45,000 nucleotides of DNA from Pelagicoccus sp. SDUM812003 (GCF_031127815.1 NZ_JARXHY010000014.1:1-45000), one strand, 5' to 3'; positions 1 through 9,461 are shown, counted from the stretch's first letter. Translations and numbers: made by a program. Notes: generated from the sequence alone by a model not told the origin.

Positions 1-631
1 GCCAGCCGCCGCCTTGCTTGCCGCGGTTCTTGTTCTTGTTGAACTGCCCGCCGCCTCCGCCTTGCTGGTTCGGGTTTCCGCCGCCCTTTTTCTTCTGCTT
101 GAACTTCTGCTTCTTCTGCTGGCGCTGCTGGTTGTGGCTGGAGTTCTGCTGGTTGTGATTCGGATTCTGTCCCTGATGGTGCTGTTTGGGAGAATCGTTT
201 CCGTCCTTGCTGGAGGAGGAACCGCGGTCCGACGCGGAGCTGTTGGCTTGCGGCTTGGGCGTTTCCTCGCGGGAGGGCTCCTGCTTCCTGCTGGAGTCGG
301 CCACCACTTCCACGTGATTGCCATCGTCGCTGTGCGAGCCGCGGCTCTTGAAGTCGGTCGGGCGAAAATCGGAATCGCTGTGCTCCGACGGCTTCGGACG
401 GGCCGCGGGGGCCACGCTTTCCACCTTCAGTTCGGAGGAGGAGCCGGTTTCGTCGCTGGGTCTAGCGGTCTTTCTGGCAACCTTCTTGGCCGCTTTCCTA
501 GCGGTCTTCTTAGCCGCTTTTTTAGCTGCCTTCTTCGCGGCTTTCCTGGCCGCTTTCTTGGCGGGCTTTCCCTCGCCATAATCCAAGGGCAGGTCGCCGT
601 CTTTATCGGTTGCTTCGAGATCGCTAGACAT
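1..631 (-). CDS. rho: Probable transcription termination factor Rho, N-terminal part (runs off the left edge)
   Basis: An open minus-strand frame of 210 codons begins at the ATG at 631 and leaves the window at base 1 without a stop. The visible part is entirely low complexity: an acidic start (MSSDLEATDKDGDLPLDYGE), then a histone H1-like Lys/Ala tract (AAKKAAKKAAKK, residues about 23-60), a Ser/Asp/Glu-rich stretch (about 60-140), and an Asn/Gln/His- then Lys/Gly-rich stretch (about 140-210). No Rho core is visible, so the name rests on context: it lies 99 bp downstream of coaE on the same strand, a neighbourhood I associate with rho in Verrucomicrobiota, and long disordered insertions ahead of the RNA-binding domain are known in Rho proteins of several phyla. 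An alternative is another RNA- or DNA-binding protein with a basic tail, such as a DEAD-box helicase or a histone-like protein. Confidence 0.6.
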   Translation of the reverse strand, partial: MSSDLEATDKDGDLPLDYGEGKPAKKAARKAAKKAAKKAAKKTARKAAKKVARKTARPSDETGSSSELKVESVAPAARPKPSEHSDSDFRPTDFKSRGSHSDDGNHVEVVADSSRKQEPSREETPKPQANSSASDRGSSSSKDGNDSPKQHHQGQNPNHNQQNSSHNQQRQQKKQKFKQKKKGGGNPNQQGGGGGQFNKNKNRGKQGGGW

Positions 632-635
632 ATCG

Positions 636-641
636 ATTATA
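636..641 (-). promoter_or_regulatory. Perfect TATAAT -10 box just ahead of the probable rho start
   Basis: On the minus strand a perfect TATAAT ends four bases before the ATG at 631. A start site 6-8 bases downstream would fall at or inside the start codon, giving a leaderless or nearly leaderless transcript. I see no convincing -35 hexamer at 16-18 bp spacing. The match may be chance, and the gene could instead be read from the coaE promoter. Confidence 0.35.
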
Positions 642-730
642 AAACTTCGAGCAGCCCAAGTCGGCCGCCGGTATAGAGGTGGGAAAGACGACCACGCCGG
701 TCGCGCTTTCGCGCAGAACAATAAGTTATA

Positions 731-1309
731 CTAGTGGAGTTTTTTTATGCGGGGGATCAGACAATCCAGTTGTTCGTCGAGGGCAGTCAAGGATCCATCA
801 TTCAAGATGACGAAATCCGCTAGTTCTGCCTTCTCCGACAGCGGCATCTGCCGATTCATGCGGGCCAACGCTTGAGAACGATTCAGGCCTCTCTTCTCAA
901 GCCGTTCGACTTGCGTCTCGAGATCAGAGAATACGCAAATCGTAATATCAACGTTTTTCTGTAGGTTTTTTTCGAAGAGCAGCGGGATCTCGATGACCCA
1001 ATCCCCCCCTTGCGAAGCAGCCTTGGACCAGCGCTCGCGCACCCGCGGATGGAGGAGCGACTCCAGCTCTCCAAGCAGGGCCTTGTCAGAGAAAACGCGC
1101 TCGCCCAAGGCAGCGCGATCCACCCCGCCTCCAGGTTTCAGCACCTCCGGACCAAACAGCCTTTCCACAGCCGCGATGGTATCCGCGTCCTCGGCCAGCA
1201 GATCATGCACGATCCGGTCGCAGTCCAGCGTTTGAAACCCGCGCTCGGCGAAGCGCTTCGCCACCGTGGACTTCCCGCAACCGATTCCGCCTGTCAGACC
1301 TATCTGCAT
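731..1309 (-). CDS. coaE: Dephospho-CoA kinase
   Basis: The 192-residue protein catalyses the last step of coenzyme A synthesis, ATP-dependent phosphorylation of the 3'-hydroxyl of dephospho-CoA, in the cytosol. The P-loop GGIGCGKST is at residues 7-15, followed by the family's [10 protein letters not shown] segment (about 29-38), LHPRVRERW (about 86-94), IPLLFEKNL in the CoA-binding/lid region, and [20 protein letters not shown] with the lid arginines. Length matches the family (about 190-210). The ATG at 1309 directly precedes the conserved QIGLTGGIG beta-strand, so the start is secure, although GAGGG abuts the start codon too closely for an ideal ribosome binding site. The probable rho gene follows 99 bp downstream; comM is divergent across 206 bp. 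Confidence 0.95.
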   Translation of the reverse strand: MQIGLTGGIGCGKSTVAKRFAERGFQTLDCDRIVHDLLAEDADTIAAVERLFGPEVLKPGGGVDRAALGERVFSDKALLGELESLLHPRVRERWSKAASQGGDWVIEIPLLFEKNLQKNVDITICVFSDLETQVERLEKRGLNRSQALARMNRQMPLSEKAELADFVILNDGSLTALDEQLDCLIPRIKKLH

Positions 1310-1515
1310 CCCTCAACCGCATAACGTCCACTAGACGCTGGTCTAGCCCAAAGCGCCGACCATCGCCACCCGGCAAACCGAGCGGACGCGACGCAGGCCT
1401 GGAGAAACGAGCCCCGAAATTGCCTTGCCTCCCCAAAGAGGCCACGCGAGCATCGAGCCACTGTTACCCAAGCTCTTACACGAAGCGCACCTCCACCTCA
1501 ACCCTCCTCCCACTC

Positions 1516-3054
1516 ATGCTCGCCATCGTATCAAGCGCGGCTCTTCAGGGCATCCACGCCGTGCCTGTTCTGGTAGAAGTCAACTCCGGCGAAAGCGGAG
1601 ACCCACGACTCATTCTCGTCGGCCTGCCCGACGCCGCGGTGAAGGAATCGGACGATCGCGTCTTCTCCGCCCTGGCGAACAGCGGCTATCGCAAGCCGCA
1701 AACCCGCACCACTATCAACCTCGCTCCCGGCGACCTGCGAAAGGAGGGCCCCATGTACGACCTGCCGATAGCCCTAGGCATTCTGCAGGCCACCGGACAG
1801 CTATCCGGCGAGCGGCGGCTCGACGCGTTTCTGATCGCGGGCGAGCTGAGCCTCTCCGGCGCCACCCGTCCCATCCGCGGAGGGTTGGCCTTCGCCATGC
1901 AAGCCCGGTCAGCCGGCAAGCGGGGAGTGCTCCTTCCCATGGCGTCCGCCCGCGAAGCAAGCCTGGTGGACGAAATCGAAGTCTACGGAGTCGAGAGCCT
2001 AGCCCAAGCGGCTGGTTTTATCGAAGGCAAAACGGACCTGCCAAACCTCGCCGGAACGAACGCGTTCGAAAACGCCAAAGAAACAAGTGACGACGGTCTC
2101 GATTTCTCCGACGTGAAGGGGCAGACCGCCGTGAAACGAGCCGTGGAGATCGCGGTCAGCGGCCGGCACAACCTGCTCATGATCGGGCCGCCGGGCTCCG
2201 GCAAGTCGATGATCGCCAAGCGCATCCCTGGCATCATGCCGGAGCCGAGCCTGGACGAGTTTCTGGAGATCCTGCAAATCGAATCGGCGGCCGGGAGCAC
2301 ACGCCGCGAACGCATCCAACGGCGGAGGCCCTACCGAGCTCCGCACCACACCATCAGCGACGTCGGCTTGCTGGGCGGCGGCAGCATTCCCGGTCCGGGC
2401 GAGATCTCCCTCGCCCACAACGGGGTGCTTTTCATGGACGAGCTCCCGGAGTTCAAACGCTCCGCTCTGGAAGTGATGCGACAACCGCTGGAGGATGCGA
2501 ACGTCACCATCTCTCGCTCCGCTGGAAAAGTGACGCTGCCTTGCAACTTCATGCTAGTCAGCGCCATGAACCCCTGCCCTTGTGGCTATCTCGGCTCCCA
2601 GCAAAAGGAGTGCAGCTGCTCGCCCCATCAGATCCACCGCTACCGGCAGCGGGTGAGCGGACCGCTCCTGGACCGCATCGACATACACATCGAAGCCCCC
2701 GCTCTCACCATATCGCAGCTGCGCGACGCCAGCGCTGGCGAATCCTCCGCCAGCATCCGCCAGCGCGTGGAAGCGGCCCGCGCCCGACAGCGGAAGCGCT
2801 TCGCCGGCACCACCATTCGCTCCAACGCGGACATGTCGCACCGCAGCATTCGCCAGCATTGCCAGATCTCGCCCGACCTGGGCGACCTTCTGCAGCAGGC
2901 CATGGAGCGCCTGGGCCTTTCCGCTCGGGCCTACGATCGCATCCTGAAGGTCAGCCGCACCATCGCCGACCTCGCGGAGAGCGAAACAATCCAGAGCTCC
3001 CACCTGCTGGAAGCCATCCAGTACCGCAGCCTCGACCGCCTGGGAAGCGCATGA
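1516..3054 (+). CDS. comM: YifB/ComM-family Mg-chelatase-like AAA+ ATPase
   Basis: This 512-residue cytosolic AAA+ protein belongs to the YifB/ComM family, whose studied member is a helicase aiding branch migration during natural transformation. The N-terminal Lon-protease/ChlI-like domain covers about residues 1-165. The AAA+ core has Walker A GPPGSGKS (about 224-231), Walker [11 protein letters not shown] (about 304-313) and the sensor/arginine region [13 protein letters not shown]. The cysteine cluster NPCPCGYLG...CSC typical of the family follows, then a C-terminal Mg-chelatase helical domain with [19 protein letters not shown] chose the ATG at 1516 because [18 protein letters not shown] is the family N-terminus; a 32-codon in-frame extension upstream looks non-native. 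No Shine-Dalgarno sequence is visible. It stands alone, divergent from coaE, so competence is the family role and not something the context shows. Confidence 0.92.
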   Translation: MLAIVSSAALQGIHAVPVLVEVNSGESGDPRLILVGLPDAAVKESDDRVFSALANSGYRKPQTRTTINLAPGDLRKEGPMYDLPIALGILQATGQLSGERRLDAFLIAGELSLSGATRPIRGGLAFAMQARSAGKRGVLLPMASAREASLVDEIEVYGVESLAQAAGFIEGKTDLPNLAGTNAFENAKETSDDGLDFSDVKGQTAVKRAVEIAVSGRHNLLMIGPPGSGKSMIAKRIPGIMPEPSLDEFLEILQIESAAGSTRRERIQRRRPYRAPHHTISDVGLLGGGSIPGPGEISLAHNGVLFMDELPEFKRSALEVMRQPLEDANVTISRSAGKVTLPCNFMLVSAMNPCPCGYLGSQQKECSCSPHQIHRYRQRVSGPLLDRIDIHIEAPALTISQLRDASAGESSASIRQRVEAARARQRKRFAGTTIRSNADMSHRSIRQHCQISPDLGDLLQQAMERLGLSARAYDRILKVSRTIADLAESETIQSSHLLEAIQYRSLDRLGSA

Positions 3055-3219
3055 TCGTGGCCGAGCGCTTACTCCTCGTTCCCAAACATCAAAAACGGGC
3101 GCCGCGTGCAGACTTCATTACAAACCGGCAAAAAATCGCATCTCATGGAGACTTGCGCTAGCTTGTCCTCGCTTTTTTTCCACCAGCCTTGGTTGCTGTC
3201 ATTCAGTAGGCACGCCCCT

Positions 3220-3228
3220 TGCTAAAAT
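3220..3228 (+). promoter_or_regulatory. Possible extended -10 promoter ahead of the ATP-grasp/alpha-E cluster
   Basis: TGCTAAAAT fits the extended -10 pattern TGnTAtaaT and would put transcription start near 3235, giving a leader of about 65 bases to the ATG at 3301. No good -35 box accompanies it, as is usual for extended -10 promoters. The 246 bp between comM and the cluster hold no other feature I can support. Confidence 0.3.
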
Positions 3229-3300
3229 GCAGGCATTCACTCACTCTCTCAACAAACACCCCAGTTCCCGAGTCAGCGACAGTCTGGCTCCAACGCTTCT

Positions 3301-4740
3301 ATGAATATTCAGTACGACGTCGGCGAATTTTTCGACGAGATGTTCGAGAAGGACGGCTCGGTCCGTCCCCACTACCAAACCTTTTTGCAGCGCCTTTCGG
3401 AGCTCAGCGAAGACGCCTTTCACCAGAAGCGAGAAGCCATCGACTTGGCGTTCCTCCAGCAAGGCATCACCTTCACCGTCTACGGCGACGAGCAGAGCAC
3501 CGAGCGCATCTTTCCCTTCGACCTCATACCCCGCATCATCCCGGCTAGCGAATGGTCCCACCTTTCGGCTGGCCTGGAGCAGCGGCTGGTCGCCCTGAAT
3601 CTTTTCCTCAAGGACGTCTACAGCGATCAGAAGATCGTGAAGGACGGCGTGGTGCCCGCCGACATCCTCAACTCCTCCAAGCACTTCCGCAAGGAACTGG
3701 TGGGGCTGAAAGTGCCGAAGGACATCTACATCCACATCTGCGGCACCGACATGATTCGCGACGACAATGGCGACTACCTGGTGCTGGAGGACAACGGACG
3801 CTGCCCATCAGGCGTTTCCTACATGCTGGAGAACCGTCAGGCCATGAAGCGGGCGTTCCCGCGCTTCTTCAGCGACGCTGGGGTTCGCTCCGTTCTCGAA
3901 TACCCGCGCTACCTGCTCAACGCCCTCAAACACATCGCTCCGGAGGGCATCGACAATCCGACTGTGGCGGTGCTCACCCCGGGCGTATACAACAGCGCCT
4001 ACTTCGAGCATTGCTTCCTGGCCCGCCAAATGGGGGTAGAGATCGTGGAAGGCCGCGACCTGGTGGTGAACAACGACGATCGCGTCTACATGCGCACCAC
4101 CACCGGACTCAAGCGAGTCGATGTGCTGTATCGCCGCATCGATGACGATTTCATCGACCCCGAAGTCTTCCGAAAGGACTCCCTGCTCGGCGTGCCGGGA
4201 CTGGTGCGGGCCTACCGCAAAGGCAATCTCGGCCTGGCCAACGCTCTGGGAACCGGGGTGGCGGACGACAAGGTCATGTACTGCTTCGTGCCCGACATGA
4301 TAAAGTACTATCTCGACCAGGACCCGATCCTGCCCAACGTGCAGACCTGGCTTCCCTACCGCGAAGACGATCTCAAGTACACCTTGGAAAACACCGAGAA
4401 ACTGGTGATCAAAGCGGCCAACGAAGCGGGCGGCTACGGCATGCTGATCGGCCCGCACGCCACCAAGGAGGAGGTGGAGAAATTCCGAGTCATGGTGAAG
4501 GAGAAGCCGCGCGACTTCATCGCCCAGACCCCGATTTCCCTTTCCCGCCACCCCACCTTCACCAAGGACGGATTCGATGGTCGTCACATCGATCTTCGCC
4601 CCTACATCATCAGCGGCGAAACCACCGAGATCATCCCCGGCGGCCTGACGCGCGTCGCCCTTCGCAAAGGCTCGCTCGTGGTGAACTCGTCCCAAGGCGG
4701 AGGCAGCAAGGACACTTGGGTCCTCAGCACCGATTCCTAA
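3301..4740 (+). CDS. Circularly permuted ATP-grasp protein (CP_ATPgrasp)
   Basis: The 479-residue protein has no signal peptide or membrane segment and is probably cytosolic. It matches the circularly permuted ATP-grasp family (former DUF404/DUF407). Recognisable blocks are YDEMFE-type N-terminal [19 protein letters not shown] (about 9-27), [10 protein letters not shown] (about 57-66), [19 protein letters not shown] with E163-D164-N165, [20 protein letters not shown] (about 222-241), and the C-terminal [16 protein letters not shown]-grasp enzymes couple ATP hydrolysis to carboxylate-amine bond formation; comparative genomics has predicted amide or peptide ligation for this family, but I know of no firmly established substrate. 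It is followed 63 bp later by a stand-alone alpha-E gene and then by a fused version of both, all co-directional. The ATG has no Shine-Dalgarno sequence, but conserved sequence begins at once. Confidence 0.9.
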   Translation: MNIQYDVGEFFDEMFEKDGSVRPHYQTFLQRLSELSEDAFHQKREAIDLAFLQQGITFTVYGDEQSTERIFPFDLIPRIIPASEWSHLSAGLEQRLVALNLFLKDVYSDQKIVKDGVVPADILNSSKHFRKELVGLKVPKDIYIHICGTDMIRDDNGDYLVLEDNGRCPSGVSYMLENRQAMKRAFPRFFSDAGVRSVLEYPRYLLNALKHIAPEGIDNPTVAVLTPGVYNSAYFEHCFLARQMGVEIVEGRDLVVNNDDRVYMRTTTGLKRVDVLYRRIDDDFIDPEVFRKDSLLGVPGLVRAYRKGNLGLANALGTGVADDKVMYCFVPDMIKYYLDQDPILPNVQTWLPYREDDLKYTLENTEKLVIKAANEAGGYGMLIGPHATKEEVEKFRVMVKEKPRDFIAQTPISLSRHPTFTKDGFDGRHIDLRPYIISGETTEIIPGGLTRVALRKGSLVVNSSQGGGSKDTWVLSTDS

Positions 4741-4803
4741 CCTGGCCCGTTTCGCCAACTTCACCTTCACTCACCCCACAGCTTTCACAAACTCTATCTC
4801 CCT

Positions 4804-5793
4804 ATGCTTTGCCGAGTCGCAGACAGTCTCTTCTGGATGAGCCGCTACATCGAACGGGCCGAAAACACCGTTCGTCTGGTGGACGTCACCTTGCAAACCT
4901 TGCTGGAATCCGAGTCGCAGGACCCTGAAACCAGCTACATCCACTGGTCCGCCATCCTGGCGTCGCTCGGCGATCTGGAGCTCTTCGAAAGCCTCGACCT
5001 GCCGCAAACCAGCCAAAGCGTCACCGAATTTCTCAGCTTCAATCGAGAGAACCCGAGTTCGGTCTTCAACTGCATCGCCCACGCCCGCGAGAACGCCCGC
5101 ATGATCCGCGACCAGATTTCCTCGGAAATGTGGGAAACCATCAATCGGCTCTACCTCTATTTGAAGAAAACCGACCCCAACGAGGTGTGCGGCGACATCG
5201 ATTTCGAGTTCTTCGAAACCATCAAGCAGTACTCGCTGCTCTTCCAAGGCATCACCGAAACCACTTTCCCGCACAAGCTCGGCTACGAGTTCATCTCCTG
5301 CGGACTCTATATCGAGCGGGCCGACAAGACCTGCCGCATCCTGGATGCGAAACGATACATGCCGATGCCCGAAAACGAGGATCAAGCCGCCGTGGGAGCA
5401 GCCCAGTGGTCCGCCATCCTCAAAGGCTGCAGCGCCTTCGACGCCTACCACCAGGAGTTCGTCGACGAGGTTCGCGGCCCATCGGTTCGCGCCTTCCTCA
5501 TGCTGTCCCGCGAATTTCCCCGATCCGTGCTCTATTGCCTCCGACGCCTGCAGGGAGCCATCCACGCCATTTCCGGATGTCCCATCACCCACTTCCAGAA
5601 CGAAGCGGAACGCAGGCTCGGCATGCTGATCTCGCGCCTTAACTACGCCACCGCCGCGGATCTGGAGCGAAGCAGCGCCAAGCGCCTGCTCTCCGACATC
5701 GAGGACGAACTGGCGGCGATCGCCATCGAGATCAGCGACCTCTACATGTTTTCGGAAATCGTCGATCCAGCCCTCGAGGTGGTGGAGTCCTAG
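4804..5793 (+). CDS. Alpha-E domain protein (DUF403)
   Basis: The 329-residue all-helical protein consists of a single alpha-E domain. The diagnostic N-terminus is MLCRVADSLFWMSRYIERAENTVRLVD, where the SLFWMSRYIERAEN block names the family; WSAILASLGD, ENARMIRDQISSEMWETINRLY and a second YIERADKTCRILD motif follow. Alpha-E proteins almost always sit beside or are fused to circularly permuted ATP-grasp proteins and are thought to work with them, perhaps holding substrate; no catalytic activity is established. It follows the ATP-grasp gene by 63 bp and is probably co-transcribed with it. The start is fixed by the conserved N-terminus even though the upstream sequence is pyrimidine-rich and lacks a Shine-Dalgarno motif. 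Confidence 0.92.
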   Translation: MLCRVADSLFWMSRYIERAENTVRLVDVTLQTLLESESQDPETSYIHWSAILASLGDLELFESLDLPQTSQSVTEFLSFNRENPSSVFNCIAHARENARMIRDQISSEMWETINRLYLYLKKTDPNEVCGDIDFEFFETIKQYSLLFQGITETTFPHKLGYEFISCGLYIERADKTCRILDAKRYMPMPENEDQAAVGAAQWSAILKGCSAFDAYHQEFVDEVRGPSVRAFLMLSREFPRSVLYCLRRLQGAIHAISGCPITHFQNEAERRLGMLISRLNYATAADLERSSAKRLLSDIEDELAAIAIEISDLYMFSEIVDPALEVVES

Positions 5794-5877
5794 CCCAGCC
5801 GCCCTCTCAAAAAGCTCCGACCGAACGCCCCCAGCCGTTTCGCCACCGCCTCGCCAGGCCTTGGGCGCCACTGTTAT

Positions 5878-5891
5878 TTGCAACGTTGCAA
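5878..5891. promoter_or_regulatory. Perfect 14-bp palindrome TTGCAACGTTGCAA, candidate operator
   Basis: A perfect dyad centred on CG lies 122 bp upstream of the ATP-grasp/alpha-E fusion start. Symmetric sites with a central CG and GCAA/TTGC arms resemble operators of LacI-family regulators, but no regulator gene is nearby. The second half overlaps a further GCAAC-AAAGC-GTTGC inverted repeat. Function is inference. Confidence 0.3.
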
Positions 5892-5904
5892 CAAAGCGTT
5901 GCCC

Positions 5905-5923
5905 CCCACGGCTAACCCGTGGG
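5905..5923. repeat. Intergenic hairpin CCCACGG-CTAAC-CCGTGGG
   Basis: A perfect 7-bp stem with a 5-base loop lies in the 220-bp gap between the alpha-E gene and the fusion gene. No T-run follows on either strand, so it is a poor intrinsic terminator. A REP-like dispersed palindrome is one possibility; only one copy is present in this window. Confidence 0.35.
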
Positions 5924-6013
5924 AACGGGGAACTCCTGATAAAAAAACGCTTCCCACCGCTACGCCGATAGGCATCCTAGCCTCACGCCCGGTTTCGCGG
6001 GCTCACCCGCCGA

Positions 6014-8578
6014 ATGCCCGACATAGACAACAGCAAGCCTTTGACTCGCAACTGGATGCGAGAGTACAGCCCGCCAGAGGGGTATTACGACGAGTACCTA
6101 GACGCCGAGGGCAAGCCGCGTCCCCATTGGGCTCGAATCTCGGACGCCTTCGGGCGCATCGACAAGGATTCCTGGAAGCGCCGCAAGCGCCAGCTCGATC
6201 GCCTGATTCAGGACAACGGCATCACCTACAACGTCTACGGCGAGAACAAGGCGCACCTGCACCCCTGGTCCATGGACCTGCTTCCTCACGTGCTCGGCCC
6301 AGAGGAAGTCGCCAAGATCGAGTCCGCGCTCTCGCAGCGGGCCACCCTGCTCAACATCGTGCTGGGCGACGTCTATGGGCGCCAGACCATGCTGCAGAGC
6401 AGCCGCATGCCGCCCTTTCTCATCTATTCGAACCCCAATTTCCTGCGCCCCTGCCACGGCCTGCTGTCTCCGCGATCCAAGCACATCCACCTGTACGCCG
6501 CGGACATATCCCGGGCTCCGGACGGGAACTGGTGGGTGTTGGGCGACCGAGTCGAGGCCGCCTCGGGCTTGGGCTACGCTCTGGAAAACCGCATGCTCTC
6601 CTCGCGCATCTTCCCTAAGATCATGTGGGAGGCCCGCACCCGGTCCTTGCAGCCCTTCATCAACGCCTTCACCCAGCACATCGAATCGCTCGCACCGCAG
6701 AACAGCAACAGCCCGAACATCGCTCTGCTGACCGCCGGGCCCAACAACGAGACCTACTTCGAGCAGTCGTTCCTCGCCCGCAATCTCGGCTACACGCTGG
6801 CGGAAGGGGCTGACCTGACGGTTCGCAACAACCGCCTCTACATGAAAACCATCGGTGGGGTGCAGCAGGTGGACGTGCTGCTTCGACGCATCGACTCCTC
6901 CTGGACCGACCCGCTGGAACTGCGAAACGAGTCGCTCATCGGCATCCCAGGTCTGGTCAACGCGGTGCGACAAGGCAACGTATCCATCGCCAACGCCCTA
7001 GGCTCCGGCTTCGTGGAGACCTCCGCCATGCTGGCCTTCCTGCCCTGGTTCTGCCGAAACTACTTGGGCGAGAATCTGGAGATGCCATCGGTCGCCACCT
7101 GGTGGTGCGGCCAGGAGAGCGAGCGCAAGTACGTGCTGGACAACCTGGACAACCTCGCCATCAAGCCGACCTTCTGGGGCCCGGGCGCCGCGTCGTACTT
7201 CGGCCCTTCTCTCTCCTCCAAGCAAAAGGAGGAGCTGGTCGCGAAGATCCACCGCTACCCGGAAAGCTTCTGCGGCCAGGAAATCGTGTCAAACGGTACC
7301 ATACCGGTCGACATCGACGGAGCGTTGCAGCCGCGCCACTTCCAGCTGCGGGTCTTCCTCGCCCCAACGGAGAACGGGTGGAAAATGATGCCCGGCGGCC
7401 TGCTGCGCTACGCCCAGGAGGAAAACGACGTGGTGGTCTCCATGCAGCAAGGCGGGGCGACCAAGGATACCTGGGCCCTGCGCTCGAAGTCGGACAAATC
7501 GGAGCGGAGCTACGGATCGAACCACGATCGCGTGGTGGTGGAGCGTCGGCACTACAACGACCTGCCCAGCCGCACCGCGGACAACCTCTTCTGGCTCGGC
7601 CGATACGTGGAGCGGGCCGAAGGACTGACCCGCGTGCTGCGCTCTCTCTGCTCCATGATGGTGGACGAAGCGGACCGCGAAACCCATCAGGCGGCCCTGC
7701 CTTTCCTGCGCCAGATCCTGCCCCCAGGCAGCGATACCAAAGCCTTCGTCGACCCGAAAACCGCCTCGCCCAACCTGGAAAAAGTGGAAAAGGCCATCAG
7801 CTTCGCCCTTTTCGAGGAAAAGAATCTGGAAAGCCTGGTCTCCAACTTCGCCAGCATCGATCGAGCCGCCAACAAGGCCAAGGAACGCCTCTCCAACGAA
7901 ACCTGGTTTCGCCTCACCGAGCTCAAGGAGCTGGCCCAAGCCTCGGTGGACAACATGCCCACCGTCTTCGACGACGAAACGCTCTACCTGCTGGACAAGA
8001 CGCTCGAAACCCTGGCCAGCTTCTCAGGCAACCTGGCGGAGAACACCACCCGCAGCCAGGGCTGGCGCTTTCTGGAGATCGGACGACGCCTCGAACGGGC
8101 CCTCTCCATTTCCTTTCTGCTCTCGGCGGCCTACAAGTCCACCGGTCCCAACGACGAGACCCTGGTGGCGAAGCTGCTCGAATGGGGCGACAGCTCCATC
8201 ACCTACCGCAGACGCTACCTCAACAACATGCTGGACACCAATCTGCTGGAGGTTCTCTGCTTCGACACCAGCAACCCGCGCTCGCTCGCCTTCCAAATCG
8301 AGCAGCTCCGCCACCTGCTAGAGAAGCTGCCGCACACCGTGAATTCCAAGCGCCACCCCATCGATCAAGCCGCCCTGCGTCTCTACAGCCGCATCGGCCT
8401 AAGCAGCCCTGAGCAGCTGATGAGTCGCGGACTCAACGCCGGCGGCTCCCTGCCCCTGCTCTCGTTTCTCGAGCAGACCAACGACGATCTGCTCATTCTC
8501 GCCCAGCGCCTGGAACAGTCCTATTTCGCTCACACCCAGGTCGCCCAGCAGCAAAAGTCCTACATGAACCTCGCCTGA
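6014..8578 (+). CDS. Fusion of circularly permuted ATP-grasp and alpha-E domains
   Basis: This 854-residue cytosolic protein joins both preceding domain types in one chain. Residues about 60-490 are a circularly permuted ATP-grasp domain (GITYNVYGENK, IALLTAGPNNETYFEQSFLA, SMQQGGATKDTWAL). Residues about 515-854 are an alpha-E domain starting LPSRTADNLFWLGRYVERAE. Where the separate paralogue reads [11 protein letters not shown] (E163-D164-N165), this one reads VLGDRVEAASG (G177-D178-R179), so the presumed acidic residues are not conserved. As I recall, fused members of the family commonly carry a related DR...SG version, which suggests a distinct specificity or a structural role. The next gene begins only 4 bp after its stop, so the two are probably translated together. 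The ATG at 6014 is plausible but has no clear ribosome binding site. Confidence 0.9.
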   Translation: MPDIDNSKPLTRNWMREYSPPEGYYDEYLDAEGKPRPHWARISDAFGRIDKDSWKRRKRQLDRLIQDNGITYNVYGENKAHLHPWSMDLLPHVLGPEEVAKIESALSQRATLLNIVLGDVYGRQTMLQSSRMPPFLIYSNPNFLRPCHGLLSPRSKHIHLYAADISRAPDGNWWVLGDRVEAASGLGYALENRMLSSRIFPKIMWEARTRSLQPFINAFTQHIESLAPQNSNSPNIALLTAGPNNETYFEQSFLARNLGYTLAEGADLTVRNNRLYMKTIGGVQQVDVLLRRIDSSWTDPLELRNESLIGIPGLVNAVRQGNVSIANALGSGFVETSAMLAFLPWFCRNYLGENLEMPSVATWWCGQESERKYVLDNLDNLAIKPTFWGPGAASYFGPSLSSKQKEELVAKIHRYPESFCGQEIVSNGTIPVDIDGALQPRHFQLRVFLAPTENGWKMMPGGLLRYAQEENDVVVSMQQGGATKDTWALRSKSDKSERSYGSNHDRVVVERRHYNDLPSRTADNLFWLGRYVERAEGLTRVLRSLCSMMVDEADRETHQAALPFLRQILPPGSDTKAFVDPKTASPNLEKVEKAISFALFEEKNLESLVSNFASIDRAANKAKERLSNETWFRLTELKELAQASVDNMPTVFDDETLYLLDKTLETLASFSGNLAENTTRSQGWRFLEIGRRLERALSISFLLSAAYKSTGPNDETLVAKLLEWGDSSITYRRRYLNNMLDTNLLEVLCFDTSNPRSLAFQIEQLRHLLEKLPHTVNSKRHPIDQAALRLYSRIGLSSPEQLMSRGLNAGGSLPLLSFLEQTNDDLLILAQRLEQSYFAHTQVAQQQKSYMNLA

Positions 8579-8582
8579 GGCT

Positions 8583-9461
8583 ATGGCACGCTACGACATC
8601 AAGCACAAGACGACCTACCGCTACGCGTTTCCCGTGAACGTGTCGCACCATTCAGCCCGTCTCCAGCCGCTCAGCGACGATCGGCAAAGCTGCGAGAGCT
8701 TTCAGCTAAACATCAGCCCCAGCAGCGTCGACCTGATCGAACGCATCGACTACTTCGGCAACACCATGCAGATGTTCTCCGTGCAGGAGCTGCACGAATC
8801 GCTGGAAGTCGAATCCCGCAGCAAGGTCATCGTGACCGCCGAGGCCCTCGATCTCAGCTCGCTGGACCTGAGCTGCGCCTTCTGCTCGGAGGCCATCAAC
8901 AACTTTCGCTTCCCCGACAACATTGACGCCAAGCAGTTCGTCTACGCGACCGATACCACGCAGCCAACCGACGAAGTGGAAGCCTTCGCTCGTCGCTTCG
9001 TTCAGCCGGAAGCGCCCATCGGCAAGGCGCTCTCGGACATGCTGGACGCCTTCGCCACCGAATTCACCTTCGACCCGACCGCCACCGAGGTCAGCACCCC
9101 CATCACCCAGGTGCTCGAACAGCGCAAAGGCGTTTGCCAGGACTTCGCCCACCTCATGATCTCCGCCCTGCGCAGCCAAGGCCTCGCCGCCCGCTACGTG
9201 AGCGGCTACATCCTCACCGAGCCGCCCGAAGGCCAGGAGCGCCTCGAGGGAGCAGACGCCTCCCATGCATGGCTATCGGTCTACGTTCCCAAAGAGGGCT
9301 GGATCGATGTGGATCCGACCAATCGTCTGGTCTGCGGCGATCAGCACATCCGAGTGAGCGTGGGACGCGACTACTTCGACGTCAGCATGCTCAAGGGCGC
9401 CGTGACCGGCGGGGGCGAACAAAAGCTGTCCGTCGAGGTCACGGTGCGTCCAGTCGACTAG
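8583..9461 (+). CDS. Transglutaminase-like cysteine protein with bacterial N-terminal domain
   Basis: The 292-residue protein has an N-terminal bacterial transglutaminase-like domain (YDIKHKTTYRYAFPVNVSHHSARLQP, about 3-85) and a papain-fold transglutaminase core. The apparent catalytic triad is C185 in KGVCQDFAH, H228 in ASHAWLSVYVP, and D244 in IDVDPTN. Such domains act as peptidases or amide-exchange enzymes; the substrate is unknown. No signal peptide is seen. It starts 4 bp after the fusion gene and so is very probably in the same operon. A short GAGG lies just upstream of the ATG. In many bacteria a gene of this type accompanies the ATP-grasp/alpha-E pair, which supports a shared pathway. 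Confidence 0.93.
   Translation: MARYDIKHKTTYRYAFPVNVSHHSARLQPLSDDRQSCESFQLNISPSSVDLIERIDYFGNTMQMFSVQELHESLEVESRSKVIVTAEALDLSSLDLSCAFCSEAINNFRFPDNIDAKQFVYATDTTQPTDEVEAFARRFVQPEAPIGKALSDMLDAFATEFTFDPTATEVSTPITQVLEQRKGVCQDFAHLMISALRSQGLAARYVSGYILTEPPEGQERLEGADASHAWLSVYVPKEGWIDVDPTNRLVCGDQHIRVSVGRDYFDVSMLKGAVTGGGEQKLSVEVTVRPVD

Noticed and set aside
14-676. Plus-strand hydrophobic frame of 220 codons rich in Leu/Val/Ala
   Set aside because: It is the complement of the Lys/Ala/Gln-rich minus-strand probable rho gene; its repetitive Leu/Ala content is a by-product.
4771-5883. Antisense frame of 370 codons opposite the alpha-E gene
   Set aside because: The sense strand carries the diagnostic alpha-E motifs; the antisense product has no recognisable pattern.
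7102-8412. Plus-strand frame of 436 codons inside the ATP-grasp/alpha-E fusion
   Set aside because: It is an Arg/Pro/Gln-rich frame-shifted shadow of the fusion gene.
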